A program made the translations under genes and the position numbers. Shown here in pieces: positions 1 through 5,501 of a stretch of DNA of 5,501 nucleotides. This DNA is from Galactobacter sp. (GTDB lineage: Bacteria; Actinomycetota; Actinomycetes; Actinomycetales; Micrococcaceae), in contig NZ_JALAGT010000127.1 of the NCBI RefSeq assembly GCF_022712295.1, positions 1 through 5,501 of the forward strand, written 5' to 3'. The notes beneath the pieces are model-generated. The model was not told the DNA's origin and made no database searches. It was given only the letters and a program-made list of their open reading frames with translations. Numbering within the stretch: position 1 is the stretch's first letter; every line of letters starts with the position of its first letter.

Positions 1-926
1 AGCGCAGACTGCTGAGCTTCGGCATCGTGGCCGTGGTGGTCGGGGCGGCCTTGCCGTACTTCACCTGGTTGCGAATGTGGGAGTACCCGCAGATGGGACC
101 CGCCGTGATCAGTGTCGTGACACTGGCCGTTGCGGTCTTCGCCACCCACGTCACGGTCGGGATCAAGGAGATCACGGTCATCTTGCCCGCAGTGATCTCT
201 GTGGTGCTGGTCATGGTGGTCTACTACGCCACCTGGAACCTGATCGAGGAACCGAACTGGGGAATCCTCGCCGTTGGCCTGGTGCTGGCCATCGCGGTTC
301 CCTGGGTGCTCGGGTACTTCATGGGCGGGCGCTACAGAAATCAGGCCATCACCGCAGCGGTCTCCACGACCTTGGTCGGAGCCTTCCTCACCGTGGTGGA
401 TCACCTGTTCCAAGCCTGGCCGGGATTCACGGATCTCAAGCCTCGTCCCATCGCGACCATCGGCTCCAACACGCCGAACTTCCAGGGTGACTTCTGGGAG
501 AGGTTCCTCGACAACGGCACACAGCTGCTGCTGCCCACGGTACTGTTGGCCGCGATCTCCATGGCCTCCTACTCCCGCTACACGCGCTCGGCCATGATCG
601 AGGTCGGGGACCAGGACTACATTCGCACGGCGCGCTCCAAGGGGCTGCCGGAACGCACGGTGATCCTGCGCCACGCCTTCCGCAACGCGATGATCCCCAT
701 CGTCACGATCGTGGCCATGGACTTCGCCGCCGTCATCGGTGGAGCCGTGATCACGGAGCAGGTCTTTGGGTGGAAGGGCATGGGCGCCATGTTCCAGGAC
801 GGACTGCAAGCCACCGACCCCAACCCCGTGATGGCCTTCGTGCTCGTCACCGGTGGCATCGCCATCCTCTTCAACCTGCTGACCGACATCGTCTACGCCC
901 TTGTTGATCCTCGGATCAGGGTCTGA
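1..926 (+). CDS. oppB: OppB-type peptide ABC transporter permease, 5' end missing
   Basis: This is one of two membrane channel subunits of an oligopeptide/dipeptide importer. The frame is open from the window edge (first full codon at 3), so the GTG at 27 is an internal valine and the true start lies upstream; 307 residues are visible. The C-terminal half is a typical binding-protein-dependent permease domain: a membrane helix at about 531-590, the cytoplasmic EAA loop that docks on the ATPase at about 609-680 (DYIRTARSKG, then RHAFRNAMIP), two more helices, and the family ending LVDPRIRV. Before it lie about five hydrophobic segments (about 15-65, 105-160, 175-235, 260-325, 345-410) that do not look like the usual OppB layout. 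E. coli OppB is about 306 residues in total, so the whole protein must be clearly longer. It is followed after 24 bases by oppC, in the same operon. The class is certain; peptide specificity is inferred from the family and the neighbours. Confidence 0.93.
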   Translation, partial: RRLLSFGIVAVVVGAALPYFTWLRMWEYPQMGPAVISVVTLAVAVFATHVTVGIKEITVILPAVISVVLVMVVYYATWNLIEEPNWGILAVGLVLAIAVPWVLGYFMGGRYRNQAITAAVSTTLVGAFLTVVDHLFQAWPGFTDLKPRPIATIGSNTPNFQGDFWERFLDNGTQLLLPTVLLAAISMASYSRYTRSAMIEVGDQDYIRTARSKGLPERTVILRHAFRNAMIPIVTIVAMDFAAVIGGAVITEQVFGWKGMGAMFQDGLQATDPNPVMAFVLVTGGIAILFNLLTDIVYALVDPRIRV

Positions 927-940
927 AATCACAGGAGCGT

Positions 941-946
941 GAAGGA
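941..946 (+). promoter_or_regulatory. Shine-Dalgarno deciding the oppC start
   Basis: GAAGGA lies four bases before the ATG at 951. An in-frame GTG at 939 is also possible, but the GGAG at 934-937 is only one base from it, too close to work as its ribosome site. I therefore place the start at 951. The alternative would add four residues. Confidence 0.55.
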
Positions 947-950
947 AAAC

Positions 951-2144
951 ATGAGTCCGAAACACATGGACCCCAATTCGAACGGTGACGAGCGGCCCCT
1001 GGTGGCCGGCTCCGATCCGGAACAGATCGTCTCGTTGGCAGAGGTCGAGGACGCAAAGCTCGAAGCCTCCGCCGACGAATCGCAGTCGCAGGCCAAACTG
1101 GTCTGGAAGCGCTTCATCCGCCACAAGCCCGCCATGATTTCCGCCGTGATCCTGGTGGTGGTCCTGCTGATCTCCATCACCTCGATCGGGGTCGGCCCGA
1201 TTCCGGGCTGGTGGCCACACGACTGGAGGGAGACCACCACGCCGATCGACGGTGGTCGTCCCTCCGCTCAGCACTGGTTCGGCCAGGAGAACCTGGGCCG
1301 CGACTACTTCGCCCTGACCATGCGGGGGCTGCAGGTCTCCGTGATCATCGCCTTCCTGGTCGGCATCGTGGCCACGATCTTCGGCACCATCATCGGCGCC
1401 ATCGCCGGCTACTTCCGCGGCTGGGTGGATTCCATCCTGATGCGTATCACGGACATCTTCTTCGTGGTTCCGCTGCTGCTGATCGCAGCCATCGTCGGCA
1501 AGATCGCCGGGAACCTGGTCAGCTCGCCGTGGTTCCTCGGCATCCTCCTCGGTGCCGTCTCCTGGGCGGGCTTGGCCCGTCTGGTGCGCTCCCAGGTGCT
1601 CTCGCTGCGCGAACGGGAGTACGTGGACGCGGCTCGGGCCATGGGTGCAAGCACCACCCGCGTCGTGTTCAAGCACCTCATCCCGAACACCATCGGGACG
1701 GTGCTGGTGAACGCGACCCTCAGCATCGCGGCCGCCGTGTTGTTGGAGACCTCGCTCTCCTTCCTCGGTTACGGCGTCAAGCCCCCGAGCTCCTCGCTCG
1801 GGTTGTTGATCTCCACCTATCAGAACTCCTTCACGGTGCGTCCATGGCTGTTCTGGTGGCCTGGTCTGATGATCCTCGTCATCGCGCTGACCGTGAACTT
1901 CATCGGTGACGGTCTGCGCGACGCCTTCGACCCGCGTCAGGCGAACGTCAAGCGACGTCGCCTCTTCAAGTTCGGACGCGTCGACTCCGCGCAGCAGCAG
2001 GCAGAGCAGGCAGCGGCAAGCGTGGCGAGGAACGCTGCGGGTTCCATGGGGAACCCGGCAGGCGGACGGGTTCCAGCTGAACCGGAGGACCATCCGGGCC
2101 CTGACAACGGGTCCGGGTTCAATGAAGAAGGGCCCAAGAAATGA
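951..2144 (+). CDS. oppC: OppC-type peptide ABC transporter permease
   Basis: This is the second channel subunit, pairing with OppB in the cytoplasmic membrane (397 residues from ATG 951). A hydrophilic, acidic N-terminal stretch (1-58) precedes helix 1 (about 61-81). Then comes the OppC/DppC external loop with the family motif HWFGQENLGRDYF (108-120), helices at about 130-153, 168-184 and 195-213, the EAA loop (EREYVDAARAMG, 221-232, then KHLIPN), and helices at about 249-270 and 300-319. The domain closes with the usual GDGLRDAFDPRQ (319-330). A 67-residue tail follows: basic (KRRR), then Gln/Ala-rich, then Pro/Gly/Glu-rich. It is absent from E. coli OppC (about 302 residues) and has no recognisable domain. 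Its stop overlaps the oppDF start as ATGA, so the two are probably translationally coupled. The family call is firm; the substrate is inferred. Confidence 0.95.
   Translation: MSPKHMDPNSNGDERPLVAGSDPEQIVSLAEVEDAKLEASADESQSQAKLVWKRFIRHKPAMISAVILVVVLLISITSIGVGPIPGWWPHDWRETTTPIDGGRPSAQHWFGQENLGRDYFALTMRGLQVSVIIAFLVGIVATIFGTIIGAIAGYFRGWVDSILMRITDIFFVVPLLLIAAIVGKIAGNLVSSPWFLGILLGAVSWAGLARLVRSQVLSLREREYVDAARAMGASTTRVVFKHLIPNTIGTVLVNATLSIAAAVLLETSLSFLGYGVKPPSSSLGLLISTYQNSFTVRPWLFWWPGLMILVIALTVNFIGDGLRDAFDPRQANVKRRRLFKFGRVDSAQQQAEQAAASVARNAAGSMGNPAGGRVPAEPEDHPGPDNGSGFNEEGPKK
2038..2118 (+). other. Hairpin cluster in the 3' end of oppC
   Basis: Three inverted repeats follow each other inside the coding sequence of the OppC tail. 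CGGGTTCC (2038-2045) pairs with GGAACCCG (2050-2057) across a 4-base loop. GGTTC (2069-2073) pairs with GAACC (2079-2083). CCGGGCCC (2094-2101) pairs with GGGTCCGG (2109-2116) with one G-U pair, extendable by two more pairs to 2092-2118. The heptamer CGGGTTC occurs three times (2038, 2067, 2114). The last hairpin ends just before the oppDF ribosome site (AAGGG, 2128-2132). The pairing is seen directly. A role in mRNA stability or in translation of oppDF is inference. Confidence 0.45.
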
Positions 2145-3853
2145 CGACCACATCGGTTCAACCCGTCCGTCGGAATGCGGCCGGTGAAGTGGTGCTCTCC
2201 TTCGAGGACCTGAAGGTGGACTTCGTCGGTGCCTCCCGCACCGTCCACGCCGTCAAGGGCCTGTCCCTGCAGGTTCATGCAGGCGAGGTTGTGGCCCTGG
2301 TGGGCGAATCGGGGTCCGGTAAGTCCGTGACCTCGATGTCTGCCATGGGGCTGCTTCCAGCAACGGCAGAGGTGACCGGGTCGGTGAAGGTCACCGGCAC
2401 CGAGGTCGTGGGACTGGCCCAGAACAAGATGCGTGCCCTGCGTGCCACCGAGCTGGCCATGGTCTTCCAGGAGCCCATGACGGCGCTGAACCCGGTCCTG
2501 ACCGTGGAACGGCAGATGACCGAGGCGTTGGAGACGCACAACCTGGCCTATGGGCAGGAGGCCATAGACCGCGCGGTGAAGCTGCTGCAACTGGTGGGTA
2601 TTCCCGACGCCAAGAAGCGCATCAGGCAGTACCCGCACCAGTTCTCGGGCGGCCAGCGTCAGCGCATCGTCATCGCCATGGCCCTCACCTGCGATCCCAA
2701 GGTGATCATTGCTGACGAGCCCACCACCGCACTCGACGTGACGGTGCAGGCGGAGATCCTGGACCTGCTGCGCAGGCTCAAGGACGAGGTGGGCGTCGGC
2801 ATCCTGCTCATCACCCACAACATGGGTGTCGTGGCAGACCTGGCCGACCGGGTGTCCGTGATGTTCATGGGTGAGCTCGTGGAGCAGGGGACGGTGGACC
2901 AGATCCTGGGGGCGCCCAAGCACCCATACACTCAGAAGCTGCTTGCCGCTGTACCGCGGCTGACGGACGTGGCACTGATCTCGGAGGCGGACGCCTCCGA
3001 GGTGGCCGAGATCGAGTGTCAGGCTCAGGCCGAAGCCGCTCGTAGGGACCTGGTGCTGTCCGTGAAGGACGTCGCGATCGAGTACAAGGTCCGCGGCGGA
3101 GTCTTCCGTGCGGCCGAGGGCATCAGCTTCGATGTGCTCAAGCGCCGCACCACCGCGTTGGTGGGTGAGTCCGGTTCAGGTAAGTCCACCGTGGCCAAGG
3201 CCGCGCTCGGCCTGTTGCCCACCGCCTCGGGCGAGATCCGGGTGGACGGTAAGGACCTCACCAAGCTGCGGGGCAAGGCGGCTCGGGCAGAACGCCGCAA
3301 GATCGGGGTCGTCTTCCAGGATCCGGCTGCATCGCTGGACCCGCGATTCCCCATCGGTGACTGCATCATGGAGCCGCTGGAGGTGCACAAGATCGGCGAC
3401 AAGGCCTCACGCCGCAAGCGCGCTGCCGAACTCATCGATGCGGTGAAACTGCCTGGGGACACCATCAACCGCTATCCCCACGAGCTCTCCGGTGGTCAGA
3501 AGCAGCGTGTGGGGATTGCCCGCGCGCTGGCGCTTGACCCGGCACTGCTGGTGGCGGACGAGCCTACGTCCGCCTTGGACGTCTCGGTGCAGGCAGTGGT
3601 CCTGGACATGCTCAAGGAGCTGCAGGAGCAGTACGGCTTCGCCTGCCTCTTCGTGTCGCACGACCTGGCCGTGGTGGATCACCTGGCAGACGATGTGGTG
3701 GTCATGAAGAAGGGGCACGTCGTGGAGCAGGGGCCGGCGGACAGGGTGCTGCATTTCCCTGTGGAGGACTACACCAAGGAGCTGCTGGCCGCGGCTCCCG
3801 TTCCCGACCCCGAGGCCCAGCGGACTCGGCGGGAGGCTCGCCACCAGCTCTGA
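2141..3853 (+). CDS. oppDF: Fused dual ATPase of peptide ABC transporter (OppD-OppF)
   Basis: This cytoplasmic motor of the importer carries both nucleotide-binding domains in one 570-residue chain, where E. coli has separate OppD and OppF. Half 1: Walker A GESGSGKS (55-62), Q-loop Q110, signature FSGGQ (168-172), Walker B VIIADEP with catalytic E193, switch H226. Half 2: Walker A GESGSGKS (342-349), Q393, signature LSGGQ (449-453), Walker B LLVADEP with E474, H507. All catalytic residues are present, so both sites should hydrolyse ATP. Each half keeps the peptide-transporter end motif (HPYTQKLLAAVP, 261-272; EDYTKELLAAAP, 542-553). The cysteine cluster found in many OppD/DppD tails is absent: only four scattered cysteines exist (184, 293, 408, 502). 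The halves are joined by an acidic Ala/Glu-rich linker (about 275-302). The ATG at 2141 overlaps the oppC stop by four bases and has AAGGG eight bases upstream. The substrate is inferred from the neighbours. Confidence 0.96.
   Translation: MTTTSVQPVRRNAAGEVVLSFEDLKVDFVGASRTVHAVKGLSLQVHAGEVVALVGESGSGKSVTSMSAMGLLPATAEVTGSVKVTGTEVVGLAQNKMRALRATELAMVFQEPMTALNPVLTVERQMTEALETHNLAYGQEAIDRAVKLLQLVGIPDAKKRIRQYPHQFSGGQRQRIVIAMALTCDPKVIIADEPTTALDVTVQAEILDLLRRLKDEVGVGILLITHNMGVVADLADRVSVMFMGELVEQGTVDQILGAPKHPYTQKLLAAVPRLTDVALISEADASEVAEIECQAQAEAARRDLVLSVKDVAIEYKVRGGVFRAAEGISFDVLKRRTTALVGESGSGKSTVAKAALGLLPTASGEIRVDGKDLTKLRGKAARAERRKIGVVFQDPAASLDPRFPIGDCIMEPLEVHKIGDKASRRKRAAELIDAVKLPGDTINRYPHELSGGQKQRVGIARALALDPALLVADEPTSALDVSVQAVVLDMLKELQEQYGFACLFVSHDLAVVDHLADDVVVMKKGHVVEQGPADRVLHFPVEDYTKELLAAAPVPDPEAQRTRREARHQL
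2978..3003 (+). repeat. Perfect inverted repeat at the D/F junction of oppDF
   Basis: CTCGGAGGCG (2980-2989) is followed after GA by its exact complement CGCCTCCGAG (2992-3001). In RNA the stem can be extended by one U-G and one A-U pair to 2978-3003. A second, competing pairing joins GATCTCGG (2977-2984) to CCGAGATC (3006-3013). The palindrome encodes the linker between the two ATPase domains (around residues 280-288). Function unknown. Confidence 0.6.
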
Positions 3854-3880
3854 GCCGGTGACGAGAAGCAGCGAGATCGG

Positions 3881-3915
3881 AGGAGGGTGGGACGCCTGGA
3901 GCGTCCCACCCTCCT
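3881..3915 (+). terminator. Strong hairpin terminator after oppDF
   Basis: AGGAGGGTGGGACGC (3881-3895) and its exact complement (3901-3915) form a 15-bp stem with the 5-base loop CTGGA, starting 27 bases after the oppDF stop. The next bases are GTCTGTGCCC, so there is no real T tract. This is common for terminators of high-GC Gram-positives but leaves the mechanism open. It very likely ends the oppBC-DF transcript. Confidence 0.8.
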
Positions 3916-4245
3916 GTCTGTGCCCCCCCGGGGCCGTGTTACCGGGAGGTGAAACCCAACTGTGAAACGTTCCCTTGAGATTCACGTATTTGGGGATCGG
4001 CCAAACAGTGGTCTATGAGTGATCTATCGTGTGGCTCACGTCATGAAAAGGCCCGACGGCGGGTGCCGCCTCCGGCGCGCAGCGCCCGTTTGATTCCCGT
4101 CACCGTGCGGAACTCGACGGTCCTACGCGTATCTGCCGCGGTCTCGTCGGGCAGTCGTGTCAATGTCATCTTGGTGCGTGACTTGCACTACAGTCGCGGC
4201 ACATGCATCATGCCCCGGAAAAGATGTCGGGATGAGTAGGGGCTG
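3916..4245. other. Intergenic region without a convincing gene
   Basis: Between the terminator and the oppA promoter candidate I find no supported gene. The region holds a C7 run joined to GGGG (3923-3933), a more A/T-rich patch (about 3950-4030) with the GTGAA/TTCAC dyad, and a GC-rich stretch with a weak hairpin GGCGG-GTG-CCGCC (4058-4070). TTGCAC (4183-4188) stands 17 bases before CATCAT (4206-4211), a poor promoter match. The 74-codon open frame at 4015-4239 lacks a ribosome site and looks random. Confidence 0.6.
3962..3985. promoter_or_regulatory. Possible operator: GTGAA-N14-TTCAC dyad
   Basis: GTGAA (3962-3966) and TTCAC (3981-3985) are inverted copies 14 bases apart. A further GTGAAAC stands at 3949-3955, matching GTGAAAC at 3962-3968. 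The half-sites resemble a CRP/GlxR half-site (TGTGA), but the spacing is far from the 6 bases those proteins need. The site is weak evidence for a regulator and could be chance. Confidence 0.2.
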
Positions 4246-4274
4246 TGCACAAGCCGGGTAGATGCGAGTAAAGT
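4246..4274 (+). promoter_or_regulatory. Candidate oppA promoter
   Basis: TGCACA (4246-4251, four of six matches to TTGACA) stands 17 bases before TAAAGT (4269-4274), which fits the TAnnnT form of actinobacterial -10 boxes. Transcription would begin near 4280 and give a leader of about 77 bases. The -35 overlaps a perfect palindrome TGTGCACA (4244-4251), a possible regulator site. It was assigned by eye only. Confidence 0.35.
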
Positions 4275-4292
4275 AGGGGACTTGTAGAAGGG

Positions 4293-4347
4293 CCTCCCGG
4301 GCGAAACCGGGAATCCCGCATCAGTCTCTTTCACCCGTAACGGGAGG
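4293..4347 (+). promoter_or_regulatory. oppA leader that can pair with its own Shine-Dalgarno
   Basis: CCTCCCG (4293-4299) is the exact complement of CGGGAGG (4341-4347), which contains the oppA ribosome site. Competing short pairings exist: CCCGG (4296-4300) with CCGGG (4307-4311), CGGG (4308-4311) with CCCG (4315-4318), and CCCG (4334-4337) with CGGG (4341-4344) around a TAA loop. Alternative folds could therefore hide or free the ribosome site. I do not recognise a known riboswitch family; regulation is inference. Confidence 0.4.
4343..4347 (+). promoter_or_regulatory. Ribosome binding site of oppA
   Basis: GGAGG stands nine bases before the GTG at 4357, a strong site at good spacing. It fixes this GTG as the start rather than the TTG directly after it. 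Confidence 0.85.
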
Positions 4348-4356
4348 ACTTTCCAC

Positions 4357-5501
4357 GTGTTGAAGAATCGCAAGGCGCTGGGCGCCCTGTCCATCATCGC
4401 GGCCTCTGCTCTGGCCCTGACCGCCTGCGGCGGCGGCGACTCGGACGCCGGCTCCTCGAGCAAGGCCAAGGCTGCGGGTGGCGACGCCACCGTCGACGCC
4501 AACGCCAAGCCCACCACCGACGTCATCTCCACCAACGGCACCGAGCCGCAGATGCCGCTGATCCCCACCAACACCACCGAGGTGGGCGGCGGCAAGATCA
4601 TCGACCTGGTCTTCTCCGGCTTGACCTCTTTCAAGGCTGACGGCGAGGTCCAGCTGGACCAGGCCGAGTCCCTGGAACCCAACGATGACAATACGGTGTG
4701 GACCGTGAAGCTCAAGGAGGGCGCCAAGTTCTCCGACGGTACTCCCGTCACCGCTGACAACTACATCAAGGCCTGGAACTACGGTGCCAACCTGAAGAAC
4801 GCCCAGGGTGGTTCCTACTTCTTCGAGAACATCAAGGGCTACTCCGCTGACAAGAACGTGGCCGAGCTCTCGGGTCTGAAGAAGGTCTCCGACACCGAGT
4901 TCACCGTGGCGCTGAACAACCCCGAAGCGGAGTTCAACCTGCGCGTGGGCTACTCCGCCTTCGTCCCGCTCCCGGATTCCGCCTTCAAGGACATGAAGGC
5001 CTTCGGTGAGTCCCCGGTCGGCAACGGCTCCTACAAGCTGGCCGATGCCAAGGCTTGGACCCATAACCAGGGCATCAAGCTCGTCAAGAACGACTCCTAT
5101 GAGGGTCCCAAGGCGGCGCAGAATGGCGGTGTGGACATCAAGTTCTACACCAAGCTCGACTCTGCCTACGCCGATGTGCAGTCGGGGAACTTGGACGTCC
5201 TCGACCAGATCCCGTCCTCGGCATTCAAGACCTTCGAGCAGGACTTCCCGAAGTCCAACGCCAACCAGGCCTCCGCCCTGTTCCAGTCCTTCACCATCCC
5301 GCAGTACCTCGATCACTTCAAGGGTGACGAAGAGGGTCAGCTGCGCCGCGAGGCCATCTCCTACGCCATCGACCGCGACGCCATCACGGAGAAGGCCTTC
5401 GACGGCACCCGTACTCCGGCCAAGGACTTCACCTCCCCGGTGCTGGCCGGCTGGGACCAGTGGGGCGAGAAGCTCGAGGGCAACGAGGTCCTCTCCTACG
5501 A
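4357..5501 (+). CDS. oppA: OppA-type peptide-binding lipoprotein, 3' end missing
   Basis: This is the extracytoplasmic solute-binding subunit of a peptide importer, anchored to the membrane by lipid, which hands peptides to the permease. The frame is open from GTG 4357 to the window edge (381 codons; full members have about 500-600). The signal peptide has a basic start (MLKNRK), a hydrophobic core (about 7-20) and the lipobox LTAC with the lipidated cysteine at 24, then a Gly/Ser/Asp/Ala-rich linker to about 46. The family 5 binding-protein fold begins near VISTNGTEPQ. Its hallmark is VWTVKLKEGAKFSDGTPVTA (114-133), and RREAISYAIDRDAI (330-343) is the second typical block. Lysine is written AAG throughout, suggesting high expression, as expected for a binding protein. 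It follows the oppDF terminator and seems to have its own promoter and a structured leader. Whether it serves the upstream permease or a second one downstream cannot be seen. Confidence 0.93.
   Translation, partial: MLKNRKALGALSIIAASALALTACGGGDSDAGSSSKAKAAGGDATVDANAKPTTDVISTNGTEPQMPLIPTNTTEVGGGKIIDLVFSGLTSFKADGEVQLDQAESLEPNDDNTVWTVKLKEGAKFSDGTPVTADNYIKAWNYGANLKNAQGGSYFFENIKGYSADKNVAELSGLKKVSDTEFTVALNNPEAEFNLRVGYSAFVPLPDSAFKDMKAFGESPVGNGSYKLADAKAWTHNQGIKLVKNDSYEGPKAAQNGGVDIKFYTKLDSAYADVQSGNLDVLDQIPSSAFKTFEQDFPKSNANQASALFQSFTIPQYLDHFKGDEEGQLRREAISYAIDRDAITEKAFDGTRTPAKDFTSPVLAGWDQWGEKLEGNEVLSY

Noticed and set aside
27..29. GTG at 27 as a start codon of oppB
   Set aside because: The frame stays open and hydrophobic to the window edge, there is no ribosome site before it, and OppB needs more N-terminal helices.
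1211..1909. A 232-codon + strand open frame inside oppC
   Set aside because: It lies wholly inside the OppC frame, which has clear family motifs, and has Arg/His-rich shadow composition.
1937..2923. A 328-codon minus-strand open frame opposite oppC/oppDF
   Set aside because: It is His/Leu/Gly-rich and lies antisense to clear ATPase motifs in the + frame. It is a shadow of high GC content.
3962..4018. Possible 18-codon leader peptide (GTG start, GGGAGG 12 bases upstream)
   Set aside because: The spacing is long, the peptide shows no run of one amino acid typical of attenuator leaders, and it lies far from oppA.
4183..4211. TTGCAC-N17-CATCAT as the oppA promoter
   Set aside because: Weak -35 and a -10 lacking the leading T. 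The TAAAGT at 4269 is nearer to the gene and fits better.
4015..4239. A 74-codon + strand open frame in the gap before oppA
   Set aside because: No Shine-Dalgarno before its ATG, Arg/Ser-rich content typical of random high-GC frames, no recognisable motif, and it ends inside the oppA promoter area.
4321..5316. A 331-codon minus-strand open frame opposite oppA
   Set aside because: Its Gly/Val/Leu/Glu-rich content is the mirror of strongly GC3-biased oppA codons. The + frame has a lipobox and family 5 binding-protein motifs.

Overview
The window is high-GC DNA (mostly G or C at third codon positions) carrying part of an oligopeptide/dipeptide-type (Opp/Dpp) ABC importer locus, with every recognisable gene on the + strand. 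GTG starts, a lipoprotein solute-binding protein, fused ATPase halves and a strong hairpin terminator without a clear T tract all fit a high-GC Gram-positive bacterium (Actinomycetota, perhaps Propionibacteriales or Micrococcales). The genus cannot be fixed from the sequence alone.

Region by region: 1-926 is the 3' part of an OppB-type permease whose start lies outside the window. 951-2144 is a complete OppC-type permease. 2141-3853 is a single protein with two ABC ATPase domains (OppD fused to OppF), overlapping oppC by ATGA. A perfect 15-bp hairpin at 3881-3915 closes this operon. About 440 bases without a convincing gene follow. They hold a possible operator-like dyad (3962-3985), a candidate promoter (4246-4274) and a leader whose complementary GC blocks can pair with the ribosome binding site. 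4357-5501 is the 5' part of an OppA-type lipoprotein gene that runs off the window. It was recognised by reading the frame directly, since it has no stop here.

Together the genes make one kind of machine. OppA captures peptides outside the membrane, OppB and OppC form the channel, and OppDF supplies both ATPase sites. The usual order is A-B-C-D-F, so an oppA placed after the terminator with its own promoter is either a second binding protein for the upstream transporter or the first gene of a second, tandem opp operon.

I see no clearly new multi-gene system, mobile element, CRISPR array, tRNA or rRNA. The items most worth a second look are at the RNA level: the oppA leader that could hide its Shine-Dalgarno, a perfect palindrome exactly at the D/F junction of oppDF, and a cluster of hairpins in the 3' end of oppC just before the oppDF start. 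At the protein level, OppB has extra membrane segments.
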